Under the pieces are notes generated by a model. The model saw only the letters and a program-made list of their open reading frames with translations. It made no database searches and was not told the DNA's origin. From Planctomycetota bacterium (GTDB taxonomy: Bacteria > Planctomycetota > MHYJ01 > JACPRB01), in assembly GCA_035574235.1 (NCBI GenBank), contig DATLZA010000153.1, positions 1-35,404 on the forward strand: a stretch of 35,404 bases of DNA. Reading direction: 5' to 3'. Made by a program: the position numbers and the translations under genes. Within the stretch, counting starts at the first letter, position 1. Each line of letters opens with the position of its first letter. Of the stretch, positions 8,401 through 16,533 are shown in pieces.

Positions 8401-9648
8401 GTGGATTCCTCCAACTACCGGGAGATGCACCGCGTGCGGCAGGCGGGGCCCCCGGTCGTCTGGTCGAACGCCACGGGGAGCTGGCAGCAGCAGATCTGGA
8501 CGGGGATGTCCATCCAGGTTTCCGGCGGAGCGGGCCAGATCGCCGCCCTGGAAAATCCGGTGGGGCGCGAATTTCCGGCCGACGAGCTTTACACGCGCGT
8601 CCTGAAGTTTCCGTCCGGCGAACTTCTGGGCCTTCAGTGGATTCAGGCGGTCAATCCCTCCTTCACGGTCGGTCCTCTGGGGGAAGCCACGGTGGACGAG
8701 GTGAAAGCTTTCGCGTCGCCGAAGCGGGCGCTGCGGCTGGCGGCGGAGGCGTCGACCGACGCGGCGCAGCTGACGCTCGGCGGGCCTCCGATCGCCGAAC
8801 GGGGCGGGCTTCTCAAGATCGGCGACGAATACGTCGGATACATGCGCGCCCAGGCCGGAGCGGTCACGCCGCTTCGACGCGGATGGCTGGGGTCGAACGC
8901 CCAGGTGCACGACGCCGGGGATTCCGTGATGGACCTGTACTTCATCCCCGTCTACGCGCTCCAGGGGGAGGTCGGGGCCACGGATCGGCGGATCCCGGTT
9001 CATCCGCGGCGGGGGGGCGGCGCCCTGCGGGATCTGCCGCCGCGGGGGTACGTGCTTCTCGATCAGGAAGTCGTCGGCTACGAATGGATCCAGGGCCAGG
9101 AGCTCGTGATGCCGCCCCGATGGGACGGCGTGACCGGACTCTACCGGGGGATGTTCGGAACCGCTCCGGCGTCCCATTCGGCGTCCTCGAGCCTGGCCTA
9201 TGCGATTCCCTTCCGCTACTTCGACGGCTACAAGCCGCGCGAGTTCGACAACACGATGCCGTACTTCCAGTGGTCCACGCGGATGGACCTGGCGCGGTGG
9301 AGCAGTCTCTGGTGGGACCAGGAAGTGCCGCTCAACGACCCGAACGTCGTCGTCCACGCGCTCGTGCGGATCGACGCTCGCGGCGAATTCTGGGACAGCC
9401 CGGGGCTTTCGGACCGGACGCTGCTTCTGGATTTCACGGCCCCGCGGACGAAAAATCCGATCAACCGCGTGGGCTATCTCGAGGAGGCGGGGCAGTTCGA
9501 CGTGAGGTTCCACGTGGAGTATCGTCCCGGGTCGTTCGACGCGACGCAGCCCTGGAACGCCCATTCCTGGAAGCGGGCGCCCAAGATCAAGGAGATCCGG
9601 GTGGACTATGACCGCCCGACGCAGACGCTTCACCGCGAAGACCGGTAA
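5467..9648 (+). CDS. gspK: Giant GspK-like type II secretion minor pseudopilin with LamG-like and repeat region
   Basis: N-terminal prepilin leader ending ERG13, then a hydrophobic helix (LALVLVLTVLLALALVATPF, 14-38), as in GspK. Residues about 40-390 follow the GspK pattern, including the helix-hairpin-helix entry 'HPVNLNTARRETLLAVFEGL' (about 258-277). GspK is usually 300-350 residues; this one has 1393. The added part holds a LamG/concanavalin-like domain (about 550-655: GGFELWVRFDG, WYHLAAYWEG, LALLVDG). Five degenerate copies of a motif follow, 'vGDExxxY ... LxRGxxGT ... HxxG' (about 707-750, 827-882, 895-958, 1115-1165, 1194-1252). Classical GspK caps the pseudopilus tip, so the extension would project from the tip (inference). 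It overlaps the next gene by 41 bases. gspD, E, F and G are not in the window. Confidence 0.8.
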   Translation: MGTGGSTAGRERGLALVLVLTVLLALALVATPFVLSMLLHEQSGAASRFFSQADYGAEGARNYAVWRLMASLDPVERRAGAGAVNTYHFDPAQEFDIRLTDAYLRRLGISDPRGAIWGLTVQDEQGKLNVRSVPERALVTLAQAVTGRAISSPLQFETASLAAPKDYLTQYSGRDSAWICPQRIREAGGPGTSGAFTVDNLMVLGPRARIRASKPGLRPFEGRIASNAILGNAPAPAGFTTDPALPPGYADGVIEVEMRHPVNLNTARRETLLAVFEGLEIHNVPQSRVDRASAALLANAFVDQRIERLDQFLLKLSGLGGLRPEQRLAVAINAVCPTAALLAGSGTAPFCFRSYDVYTVEAFAAVNTPAGTAAGWRGFREVASVSAPSLLTRTVESEYDFDQMLNQGADLATYFPRARVLGGYPFGSRMVTFPRIPGPAGGEPGQLYGPSDLALKAQQRPGPGGNEAYVTLVTSRDERGRSEWEAALQGWPNPHARDHFDAAIEGRRLQGTALTYPWGQVFVTQPPATGGGGGTGPEAFLSPAGMLPDVAAGGFELWVRFDGPPPNPVTIFDLREQDFTNRMTLRVENNEIIFTVCDSTIGAADHPIDNGAAEVRQPFTPERDTWYHLAAYWEGTRYAELALLVDGFAHPQQKFSHVNPEGQTVLTRLTGAMTDTSTSIGLQDDSFLPQNVTAFVGTAGDSPTVTPLLVGDEVMIYDRPAGTLVRGARGTRPQPHPAGAAVQIFGYSSRLRRGTVRVDENPPRYPPCTYDRLTAGGGAVAYGFGPDPTATVAGDKQDAMTGGWYVDASQSDIGVNSPDIMAFPDQGYIFIENEVIFYTGRDASSPGGDPSANARFTGCVRAQHGTTGARHDSGRPVRIYAVPVTALDGYLSPTIIQVGDEWFGPVQRDPVGRPFWTSFVVNDNGTMTPLPLRRGPAVFGTPLQAHSPGDPVLPTFLVSDTSLSPTRYNLGRYDRVTLVDSSNYREMHRVRQAGPPVVWSNATGSWQQQIWTGMSIQVSGGAGQIAALENPVGREFPADELYTRVLKFPSGELLGLQWIQAVNPSFTVGPLGEATVDEVKAFASPKRALRLAAEASTDAAQLTLGGPPIAERGGLLKIGDEYVGYMRAQAGAVTPLRRGWLGSNAQVHDAGDSVMDLYFIPVYALQGEVGATDRRIPVHPRRGGGALRDLPPRGYVLLDQEVVGYEWIQGQELVMPPRWDGVTGLYRGMFGTAPASHSASSSLAYAIPFRYFDGYKPREFDNTMPYFQWSTRMDLARWSSLWWDQEVPLNDPNVVVHALVRIDARGEFWDSPGLSDRTLLLDFTAPRTKNPINRVGYLEEAGQFDVRFHVEYRPGSFDATQPWNAHSWKRAPKIKEIRVDYDRPTQTLHREDR

Positions 9649-10714
9649 CGACCTCCGGGGGGGCATGACGCTCGTCGAGCTCCTGGTGGCGTTCGTCATC
9701 CTCCTGATGATCATCGGGGCGCTCGTGTCCCTGACGACGCGGAGCCTGGAGAGCTGGACGGAGGGGGAAACCCGGAAGGAACGATACGACCGGGCGCGGA
9801 CGGTCCTGGACGCGCTCGTGTCCGACCTGCGCAACCTCTACGTGGAAAACGAGATCTTTCTGGACGGCCAGAAGGTGCTCCTGCCGCCGATTCTCGCGTG
9901 CGACCTGGATCGGAACCGCGCGCCGCGGCTGCGGTTCGTCCGCTCGGGGCACCCGTCGGTGGTGAAGGTCCCGGGGGGGACGGGTGCCCCGGCTCGGCTC
10001 CTGCCGCCGATGTACTACGGAGCCACGTGGGAAATCGCCTACGTCCCCGATCCCGAGCCGGAGCGGGCCGTCCTCTGGCGGGCCGTGCGCCCCTTCGACC
10101 GCCAGCCGACGGCGGCGAGCCTGCTGCGCCCGCCGCCGCACTACAACCGCGCGTCGGACGGTTTCGGTTCGCGCTTCGTGCCGGTCGAGTCCGGAGTGCT
10201 CTGGGTCGGCTACCGCTTCTGGACGCAGTTCACGACGACGTGGGACGACGCCCATCCGGTGCGCCGCGTGGGGCCGCGCTCGCGGCAGCCTTCCGGGCCC
10301 GAGCGGCGGTGGGACTCCTGGCGCCGGGACGACAAGGAGTTCTTCTTCCACCGCCGGGCCTTCGATCCGACCAATCCGGACTTCGTCTACCCGGAGATCG
10401 TGGCGATCTCGGTCACGGTCGAAGGAGCGGGGCCGGAGACGCACGGGGTGAGGCTTCTGGAATCCTGCGACGAGCGCTCGAGCGTTCTGCGGCTGACGCA
10501 CACGCAGGGACTGCCGGATCCGCCGTCCTTCGTGAAGATCGGGGCCGAGTGGATCGAGTACGCGGGGAAGACCTCGACGGAGCTGACGGGGCTGCGGCGG
10601 GGGCGCCGGGACACCGCGGCCGCGCCGCATCCGGCCGGGGCGGCCGTGCGGTTCGGAGAGACGTTCACCACGGAGGTGCGCCTGCCGGTCTATCGGGAGG
10701 CGCAGGAGCCATGA
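9608..10714 (+). CDS. gspJ: GspJ-like minor pseudopilin with the shared repeat motif
   Basis: A 368-residue type II pseudopilin. The prepilin peptidase site is clear: LRGG19 followed by MTLVELLVAFVILLMIIGAL, with Glu at mature position 5. A long helix (SWTEGETRKERYDRARTVLD) comes next, then a beta-rich domain. GspJ is usually near 200 residues; the excess includes one copy of the motif seen five times in the preceding protein (about 308-352: VKIGAEWIEY, LTGLRRGRRDTAAAPHPAGA). The ATG at 9608 keeps the full leader; it lies inside the end of the K gene, suggesting translational coupling. The stop overlaps the next start (ATGA at 10711-10714). Assignment as J rather than H or I rests on position and length. 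Confidence 0.75.
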   Translation: MTARRRRFTAKTGNDLRGGMTLVELLVAFVILLMIIGALVSLTTRSLESWTEGETRKERYDRARTVLDALVSDLRNLYVENEIFLDGQKVLLPPILACDLDRNRAPRLRFVRSGHPSVVKVPGGTGAPARLLPPMYYGATWEIAYVPDPEPERAVLWRAVRPFDRQPTAASLLRPPPHYNRASDGFGSRFVPVESGVLWVGYRFWTQFTTTWDDAHPVRRVGPRSRQPSGPERRWDSWRRDDKEFFFHRRAFDPTNPDFVYPEIVAISVTVEGAGPETHGVRLLESCDERSSVLRLTHTQGLPDPPSFVKIGAEWIEYAGKTSTELTGLRRGRRDTAAAPHPAGAAVRFGETFTTEVRLPVYREAQEP

Positions 10715-11166
10715 GGCGCCGGGGGGACGGATTCACGCTCCTGGAGGTCCTGATCGCGATCTCGATTCTCGTGCTCGGGGTCGCCTCGATTCTGCCGCTT
10801 TACGCGGTGGGGTCGGCGTCTCACCGGCGGGGGATGGACCAGGCGCAGGTGGCGTGGCTGGCGCCCCGGATCGCCGCGCGGCTCCAGGAGCGCCTGGTGG
10901 ATCTGAACCCCAAGGACGTCCAGGGGTACGTGAAGCTTCTCGAGGACGGCGGAATCCTGGTGGACGACGCGGACGGACGCCTGAGCCAGGACCCCGCGGC
11001 CGCGTATTCCTTCCGCGCTTCCTTCGAGCCGATGATGCAGGTCGGGGACGCCCGGGATCCGATGCCGGCGGCGGCCTTTCTGCTCCGGGTCGAGATCCGC
11101 TGGCGGGACGGGCAGGAGCTTCTGGAGAAGTACGAGACGGTGGTGCTCCGGAAGCTCCTTCGTTGA
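10711..11166 (+). CDS. gspI: GspI-like minor pseudopilin
   Basis: A 151-residue protein with a class III signal: MRRRGDG7 followed by FTLLEVLIAISILVLGVASI, with Glu at mature position 5. The helix continues through about residue 45 ('SHRRGMDQAQVAWLAPRIAA'). A short C-terminal beta region (FLLRVEIRWRDGQELLEKYE) matches GspI in length (about 120-150) and layout. With K and J it would form the pseudopilus tip complex of a type II secretion system. The start overlaps the previous stop. Its TGA (11164-11166) lies inside the TTGACG -35 box of the next gene, which marks the end of this operon. Confidence 0.75.
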   Translation: MRRRGDGFTLLEVLIAISILVLGVASILPLYAVGSASHRRGMDQAQVAWLAPRIAARLQERLVDLNPKDVQGYVKLLEDGGILVDDADGRLSQDPAAAYSFRASFEPMMQVGDARDPMPAAAFLLRVEIRWRDGQELLEKYETVVLRKLLR

Positions 11167-11191
11167 CGCCGCCGGGCGCCCGTGACAGAAT
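11163..11191 (+). promoter_or_regulatory. Promoter before the outer-membrane protein gene and rsmA
   Basis: TTGACG (11163-11168, overlapping the gspI stop), a 17-bp spacer and CAGAAT (11186-11191). The -10 box ends 11 nt before the ATG at 11203 with no Shine-Dalgarno between, so the mRNA is probably nearly leaderless. Confidence 0.55.
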
Positions 11192-11202
11192 GGCGGCCCG
11201 TC

Positions 11203-11961
11203 ATGAAGAAGCGCGCGGCATGGGCGGCGTTCTGGGCGCTCCTGGCGGCTCCCGCCTGGGCGCTTCAGCAGGAGCGCGTGCCCGAGTCGGAGCCCGCCCG
11301 GCTCCCCGTGCGGTCCGCTCCTCCGGCGCGGCCCGAGGGGCTGTTCCTCAACTTCCTTCCGGCCGCCTTTCGGGGCGCCGCCGTTTTCGGCGGAGGGCTT
11401 TCGACGGGCCGGTTGCGCATGGATGTTCCCTTCGCGCTCGAGGTGGAAAGCGACGGCGTTCATCCGCCCGCCGAGTCCCGCCTGGAGTTCACCCGGATGG
11501 AATTCGACGCTCCCCTGGGGGGGATCGTGTTCGACTTCGATCTCGTGCGCGTCTCGGGACTTTTCTATCAGGGGCGGTGGGACGGCGAGGGGGTGCTGAC
11601 CGAAAGCGACGGCGTGCGGCCCCCGGAGAGCCGGCCGGTCGATCTCGAGGGCGACGTCTACGGGCTCCGGGCGGCGGTGGAATGGCCCCTGGTGCGGTAC
11701 CGGTCGGAGGGATTCGAGGCGTCGCTGGGGCCGGAATTCGGGCTCTTGTGGGTGCATCAGGAGCTGGAGCCGATTCCGGGCGCGGTGCGGCAGTTCGACG
11801 AGGATCCGGATCACATGGTGGGATCGCTGGGGCCGCGCCTGCGGGTGAAGGCGGTGCTGGGCGGCCTGGAGCTGTTCGCCGAGGGTTCGGCGGCCTACTG
11901 GTTCGACTCCCTGAAAGGCCGGGCGGTCGAGGCGGCGGTGGGGATCGGCTGGCGGCGCTGA
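11203..11961 (+). CDS. Exported protein of unknown function, possible outer-membrane beta-barrel
   Basis: A 252-residue protein not recognised as a named family. The ATG at 11203 gives a good Sec signal peptide (MKKRAAWAAFWALLAAPAWA, cleavage after Ala20); a GTG at 11182 would put seven polar residues in front. The mature part alternates polar and hydrophobic residues in strands with Gly-rich turns (GIVFDFDLVRVSGLFYQGRW, VYGLRAAVEWPLVRY, FEASLGPEFGLLWV, GGLELFAEGSAAYWF) and ends 'AAVGIGWRR', as in small outer-membrane barrels, although the last residue is not aromatic. It shares a transcript with rsmA (5 bases apart), but a functional tie is not evident. Confidence 0.6.
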   Translation: MKKRAAWAAFWALLAAPAWALQQERVPESEPARLPVRSAPPARPEGLFLNFLPAAFRGAAVFGGGLSTGRLRMDVPFALEVESDGVHPPAESRLEFTRMEFDAPLGGIVFDFDLVRVSGLFYQGRWDGEGVLTESDGVRPPESRPVDLEGDVYGLRAAVEWPLVRYRSEGFEASLGPEFGLLWVHQELEPIPGAVRQFDEDPDHMVGSLGPRLRVKAVLGGLELFAEGSAAYWFDSLKGRAVEAAVGIGWRR

Positions 11962-11966
11962 CGGGG

Positions 11967-12752
11967 ATGAAGGGGGGCCGCGCCGCGTTCGTGGCGCTTC
12001 TTCGGGAGCGGGGGATCCGGCCGCGCCGGGCGCTGGGGCAGAATTTCCTTCTGGACGTCAATTTCCTGGAGGCGCTCGCGCGGGACTCCGGGGCCGGTCC
12101 GTCCGACGGGGTGATCGAGATCGGCTGCGGGCCGGGCAATCTGACCGAACGACTGGCCGAACGGGCCGGTCGGGTCTGGGCGTTCGAAAAGGATCCACGG
12201 CTGGCGGCCCTGGCGCGGGAGCTTCTGGCGGATCGGGCGAACGTCACGGTTCTCGAAGCGGACGGGGCCGATTTCGAGGCGCACGTGGATGCCGCGGCGT
12301 GTCCGCGCTGGCGGGTGGTCTCCAATCTTCCGTATTCCGACTGGAAGCGGCTGCTCCTGGCGGCGCTTTCGGCGCGCCGGCCGGTGGAATCCTACACGTT
12401 CATGGTCCAGGAAGACGTCTACGACCGCCTGCGGGCGCGGCCGGGGACGAAGCGGTACGGTCCGGTGCCCGCGCTCCTTCAGGCGACCTGCGACCTTCGA
12501 TTCCTCCGGCGGGCGGGAAAGGAGCTTTTCTGGCCCGCGCCGCGGGTGGATTCGGCGGTGGTGGAAGTCCGGCGGAGAGAGGCGGGGCTGGACTATGCGG
12601 CGCTGGAGCGGCGTTTGAGGGATCTTTTCGCGCAGCGGCGCAAGAAATCCCGGGCGGCGGGGGGGCGGCGGGTGGAGGAGCTTTCTCCGCCGGAGCTTCT
12701 GGCCCTGGCGCGCGAGTCGGCTAACGCCGGAGGGGCGGAATCGTCTAAATAG
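11967..12752 (+). CDS. rsmA: 16S rRNA (adenine-N6,N6)-dimethyltransferase RsmA/KsgA
   Basis: Dimethylates the two adjacent adenosines in the 3'-terminal hairpin of 16S rRNA, using S-adenosylmethionine, late in 30S assembly. The 261-residue product has the family order: RRALGQNFL (residues 20-28), SAM motif I IEIGCGPGNLTERL (50-63), acidic motif II AFEKDPRLAALA, catalytic motif IV SNLPYS (Asn120-Tyr123), 'MVQEDVYDRLRARPGTKRYG', and a C-terminal helical lobe (FAQRRKKSRAAGG). Usual length is 260-290. The ATG at 11967 follows the previous stop by 5 bases, so it is probably translated from the same mRNA. dnaG and rpoD follow from their own promoter. Confidence 0.95.
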   Translation: MKGGRAAFVALLRERGIRPRRALGQNFLLDVNFLEALARDSGAGPSDGVIEIGCGPGNLTERLAERAGRVWAFEKDPRLAALARELLADRANVTVLEADGADFEAHVDAAACPRWRVVSNLPYSDWKRLLLAALSARRPVESYTFMVQEDVYDRLRARPGTKRYGPVPALLQATCDLRFLRRAGKELFWPAPRVDSAVVEVRRREAGLDYAALERRLRDLFAQRRKKSRAAGGRRVEELSPPELLALARESANAGGAESSK

Positions 12753-12774
12753 GGGCGTTTCCGGCATGTAGTGC

Positions 12775-12802
12775 TTGACACGGCCCCGGGCGGAACTATG
12801 CT
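12775..12802 (+). promoter_or_regulatory. Promoter of dnaG-rpoD
   Basis: Perfect TTGACA (12775-12780), a 16-bp spacer and TATGCT (12797-12802). A start near 12809 leaves a leader carrying GGGAGGGG (12816-12823), the Shine-Dalgarno for dnaG. This is the clearest sigma70 promoter in the window. Confidence 0.75.
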
Positions 12803-12826
12803 TTTTCAGTCTCGCGGGAGGGGCGT

Positions 12827-14614
12827 TTGGCGCTGATCGCGGACGAGACGATCCTTGAGATCAAGCGGGCCGTCGATATCGTCGAGATCGTCTCCGGCTA
12901 TTTTCCGCTCAAGCGGGCCGGGTCCAACTACAAGGCGCTCTGTCCGTTTCACGACGAAAAGACCCCTTCCTTCAACGTCAACCCCGAGCGGCAGATCTTC
13001 ATCTGTTTCGGTTGCGGCAAGAAGGGCGACGTGATCACGTTCGTCATGGAGCAGGAGCGGGTGGACTATCCGGAGGCGATCCGGATTCTCGCGGACAAGG
13101 CGGGGGTGCGGATCCGGTACCGGGACGGAAGCGGTCCGGAGGGGGTGGGCCGGGAGGATCTCTACCGGGTGAACGAATGGGCGGCGGGGGTGTTCCGCGC
13201 TCTTCTCAAAACGGCGCCGGAGGCCGGGGAAGCCCGGGCGTTCCTGGAACGCCGGGGGGTGAAGGAGGAGACGGCGGAACTCTTCCGGCTGGGGTTTTCG
13301 ATGCCGGCGTGGGAGGACCTTCTCGGCCGGGCCCGGCGGGCGGGGTTTTCGGAAGAGCTTCTGGTGGCGGCGGGACTGGCGGTTCCCCGGGAGGGGCGGG
13401 GAGGCTGCTACGACCGGTTCCGCGGGCGGGTGATGTTTCCGATCACGGCTCCGCAGGGGCGGGTGGTGGGCTTCGGGGCGCGGACGCTGGGAGAGGAGCA
13501 GCCCAAGTTTCTCAACTCTCCGGAGACGGCGGTCTTCTCGAAGGGCCGGGGGTTCTACGGGCTCTCGTGGGCGCGGGAGGAACTGGAGCGGACGCGGACG
13601 GTCTACATCGTGGAGGGCTATCTCGACGTCGTCGTTCCGTACCAGGCGGGGGTCCGGGGGCTGGTGGCGACGCTGGGGACGGCGCTGACGCGGGACCATT
13701 TGAAGGTGCTGCGGCGCTACGCGGACAAGGTGGTCCTGGTCTTCGATGCGGACGCGGCGGGGCAGAAGGCGAGCGAGCGGGGGCTGGATCTTTTGCTCTC
13801 GGAGAACATGGACGTTTTCGTGGCTGAGCTTCCCGCGGGGATGGATCCGGACGACGTGGTGCTCAAGCACGGTCCGGAACGGCTGCGGGAGTGTCTGGAG
13901 CGGCCGAGGGAGATTTTCGATTTCCTGATGGCGGCGCTTTCGGCGCGGCACGGGGAGGGGACGCCGGCGGCGAAGGCCCGGATCGTGGAGGAGATGATCG
14001 AGCGCCTGGGGCGGATTCCGGACCCGGTCAAGCGGGAGCTTCTGCTTCAGGCCCTGGCGGCGCGGTTCGGGCTGGAGGAGCGGACGCTGCGGGCGCGGCT
14101 GGAGCGGGCCGCGGCGGACGCGGAGTCCCGGGCGGGAGAAGGAGGAGATCGCGGGCCGGCGCCGGAGGGGGCGGAGCCGCCCGCCGCGCGGGCGGCGCGG
14201 GAGGCGCTGGCGTGCGCCCTGGCGGACCCCGGTTGCGCGGCGCGCCTGCGTCACGAGGTGCCGCCGGAGCGCTATCCCACGGAAACCCTGCGGAAGCTGG
14301 CGGAGGCGGCGTATGCGCTTTTCGACCGGACGGAAGCGATGGAAGGCCGGGAGCTTCTGGCGGCGCTTCGGGAGCCGGCCCTGATCGAGGAGGCCGCGGG
14401 GATTCTGGCGATCGAGGTGACGCGGGAGACGGCCCCGGGGCGGTTCCGGGGGGCCCGGGAGGCGCTCGAGCGGGAATTCTTCCTGGAAGAATCCCGGAGG
14501 CTGCGGGCGCGTTTAAGGAATGCGACGCCCGAGGAAGAGGTCGAGCTGCTCCGCCGGGTCATGGAGGCCCGACGGGCGCGTCCTCGGGATCACGGGCTTT
14601 TTCCGGGACGCTAG
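12827..14614 (+). CDS. dnaG: DNA primase DnaG
   Basis: Synthesises RNA primers at the replication fork. Starts at TTG 12827, 5 nt after GGAGG. The 595-residue protein has a CHC2 zinc finger (Cys39, His42, Cys60, Cys63), the RNA-polymerase-like N-lobe (VVGFGARTLGEEQPKFLNSP) and a Toprim core. In the Toprim core, Glu263 lies in VEGYLD and Asp307/Asp309 in FDADAAG; these bind metal. The remainder from about residue 430 is a variable helical domain corresponding to the DnaB-binding part, rich in Ala/Gly/Glu at 440-465. Length is normal (580-650). It is co-transcribed with rpoD after a 60-base gap, the core of the macromolecular synthesis operon; rpsU is absent and rsmA sits in front. Confidence 0.97.
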   Translation: MALIADETILEIKRAVDIVEIVSGYFPLKRAGSNYKALCPFHDEKTPSFNVNPERQIFICFGCGKKGDVITFVMEQERVDYPEAIRILADKAGVRIRYRDGSGPEGVGREDLYRVNEWAAGVFRALLKTAPEAGEARAFLERRGVKEETAELFRLGFSMPAWEDLLGRARRAGFSEELLVAAGLAVPREGRGGCYDRFRGRVMFPITAPQGRVVGFGARTLGEEQPKFLNSPETAVFSKGRGFYGLSWAREELERTRTVYIVEGYLDVVVPYQAGVRGLVATLGTALTRDHLKVLRRYADKVVLVFDADAAGQKASERGLDLLLSENMDVFVAELPAGMDPDDVVLKHGPERLRECLERPREIFDFLMAALSARHGEGTPAAKARIVEEMIERLGRIPDPVKRELLLQALAARFGLEERTLRARLERAAADAESRAGEGGDRGPAPEGAEPPAARAAREALACALADPGCAARLRHEVPPERYPTETLRKLAEAAYALFDRTEAMEGRELLAALREPALIEEAAGILAIEVTRETAPGRFRGAREALEREFFLEESRRLRARLRNATPEEEVELLRRVMEARRARPRDHGLFPGR

Positions 14615-14652
14615 GCAGGAGGCAGGCCCATTTCCCCTTCGAGCGAAAGATA

Positions 14653-14667
14653 CCCGCCGGAGGCGGG
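14653..14667 (+). promoter_or_regulatory. Hairpin covering the rpoD Shine-Dalgarno
   Basis: CCCGCC-GGA-GGCGGG forms a perfect 6-bp stem with a 3-nt loop. The only Shine-Dalgarno of rpoD (GGAGG, 14659-14663) occupies the loop and the first two bases of the 3' arm, so folding would hide it from the ribosome. Confidence 0.5.
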
Positions 14668-14674
14668 ACCGGAC

Positions 14675-16426
14675 GTGGAGGACGGCGACGTCGTGGCATC
14701 GGAGCGTAGATTCGAACCGCTGGCGGACGACATGAACGAGAAGCTCAGCCCGGAGGTCCGGAACCTCATCGAGGAAGGCAAGAAGCGCGGGTTCGTCACG
14801 TACGACGAGCTCAACAAGGTCCTTCCGGACGACATGGTCTCTCCCGACAAGCTCGACATGATCCTCCAGATGATGGACGACCTGGGGATCGAGATGGTGG
14901 AGACCGCGGCCGAGGGAGAGAAGGAGGCCTCGTACGACGACGAGGAGGAGCGCGAGTTCGAGGAGCCTCAGGAATTCGAGCCCAAGCGGGGCTCCGTCTC
15001 GGAGAAGATCGACGACCCCGTGCGGATGTACCTGACGCAGATGGGGGAGATCCCGCTTCTTTCGCGGGAGGACGAGCTGCGTCTGGCCAAGCGGATCGAG
15101 ATCACGCGCAAGCGTTTCCGCACGAAGGTCCTGGAGTCCCCGCTGGCCGTGATCGAGGCCATCCAGATCCTCGAGGACGTCAAAAACGGCGAGCTCGCGT
15201 TCGACCGGACGCTCAAGGCGGACAGCGCGATCGACGTCTCGAAGTTCGAGGTGCTCGACCGGCTCCCGCAGGTGATCGACCGCCTGCGGCAGCTCGTGTT
15301 CGACGCGCACGAGTGCTACGACAAGATCCTGCATCAGCGGCTGACGGCCAAGCAGCGGGCGCGCCTCCAGCGCCGGCTCCGCGAGGACCAGCGCAAGTGC
15401 GTGGTCATGCTCGAGGAGATGAACATTCAGTCCAAGAAGATCAAGCCGATGATGGAGAAGCTGGAGGTGCTCTCCCGCCGGATGGACGAGATCGCCCACG
15501 AGATCGAGGAGATCAAGGCGGGGCGGGGCCACCGGATGCGGCTGCCGGCGCTCAAGAAGGAGCTCGACCAGTGCATGATGCAGGCGCTGGAGTCGCCGGA
15601 CGAGCTGCGCGCCCGCGTGCGGGAGATCCGGGAGCGCTTCGAGGACTACGAGAAGACGAAGCGGAAGCTCTCCAGCGGGAACCTGCGGCTCGTCGTCTCG
15701 ATCGGCAAGAAGTACCGCAACCGGGGCCTTTCGTTCCTGGATCTCATCCAGGAGGGGAACACCGGCCTCATGAAGGCCGTGGAGAAGTACGAGTACCGCC
15801 GGGGCTACAAGTTCTCGACGTACGCCACGTGGTGGATCCGGCAGGCGATCACGCGGGCGATCGCCGACCAGGCGCGGACGATCCGCATTCCGGTCCACAT
15901 GATCGAGACGATGACGAAGCTGCGCAACGTGGCCAAGAAGCTCGCGCAGCGGCAGGGCCGGGAGCCGTCGCTGGAGGAGATCGCCAACGAGTCCCAGATC
16001 TCGCTCGAGGAGACCAAGCGGGTGCTCAAGATCGCCAAGCACCCGATTTCGCTCGACCGGCCGATCGGCGAGGGGGACGATTCCTATTTCGGCGACTTCA
16101 TCGAGGACGAAAGCGCCGAGAGCCCCGTGGCGGCCGCGACGCACGAGATGCTCAAGGAGAAGATCGAGACGGTGCTTCAGACGCTCTCGTTCCGCGAGCG
16201 GGAGATCATCAAGCTGCGGTACGGGATCGGGACGGGGTACACGTACACCCTCGAGGAGGTGGGGAGGATCTTCAAGGTGACCCGGGAGCGCGTGCGGCAG
16301 ATCGAGGCCAAGGCGATCCGCAAGCTTCAGCACCCGATCCGCTCGCGGAAGCTCGAAGGGTTCCTGGAAGGGCTCTTTCCCCGGCGGGCCGGCGAGGAAG
16401 TCCGGGACGGCGCGGAGCGGGAGTGA
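14675..16426 (+). CDS. rpoD: Primary RNA polymerase sigma factor RpoD (sigma70)
   Basis: A 583-residue housekeeping sigma factor. GTG 14675 follows GGAGG by 11 nt; GTG 14693 or ATG 14732 are alternatives. Region 1.1 (about 20-75: [20 protein letters not shown]) is followed by an acidic stretch and region 1.2 ([20 protein letters not shown]). A non-conserved insert of nearly 190 charged helical residues runs to about 330. Region 2 (331-412: [39 protein letters not shown]) is canonical for -10 recognition, region 3 is present, and region 4.2 ([20 protein letters not shown]) reads the -35. The promoters found here, TTGAC-type -35 with TA-N3-T -10, fit this protein. It is transcribed with dnaG. 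Confidence 0.97.
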   Translation: MEDGDVVASERRFEPLADDMNEKLSPEVRNLIEEGKKRGFVTYDELNKVLPDDMVSPDKLDMILQMMDDLGIEMVETAAEGEKEASYDDEEEREFEEPQEFEPKRGSVSEKIDDPVRMYLTQMGEIPLLSREDELRLAKRIEITRKRFRTKVLESPLAVIEAIQILEDVKNGELAFDRTLKADSAIDVSKFEVLDRLPQVIDRLRQLVFDAHECYDKILHQRLTAKQRARLQRRLREDQRKCVVMLEEMNIQSKKIKPMMEKLEVLSRRMDEIAHEIEEIKAGRGHRMRLPALKKELDQCMMQALESPDELRARVREIRERFEDYEKTKRKLSSGNLRLVVSIGKKYRNRGLSFLDLIQEGNTGLMKAVEKYEYRRGYKFSTYATWWIRQAITRAIADQARTIRIPVHMIETMTKLRNVAKKLAQRQGREPSLEEIANESQISLEETKRVLKIAKHPISLDRPIGEGDDSYFGDFIEDESAESPVAAATHEMLKEKIETVLQTLSFREREIIKLRYGIGTGYTYTLEEVGRIFKVTRERVRQIEAKAIRKLQHPIRSRKLEGFLEGLFPRRAGEEVRDGAERE

Positions 16427-16470
16427 GGAATCCGCCGCCGCCGGAATCGGATCGGAAATCGCGGGGCTTC

Positions 16471-16498
16471 TTGCCTCCGCGGCGCGGATGTGTATGAT
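16471..16498 (+). promoter_or_regulatory. Promoter of the zinc-ribbon coiled-coil gene
   Basis: TTGCCT (16471-16476), a 16-bp spacer and TATGAT (16493-16498), in the 107-base gap after rpoD. Confidence 0.5.
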
Positions 16499-16533
16499 GG
16501 GGGAGCCTTGAGACCCGCGATGGAAACGACCGG

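Noticed and set aside
5305-9834. A 1509-codon open frame on the minus strand
   Set aside because: It is fully antisense to the pseudopilin operon, has Arg/Pro/Gly/His-rich content without domains, and arises because GC-rich codons leave few stops in opposite frames.
12806-16333. Long minus-strand open frames opposite dnaG and rpoD
   Set aside because: The plus-strand genes are unmistakable; the antisense translations are low-complexity Leu/Arg/Asp repeats with no motif.
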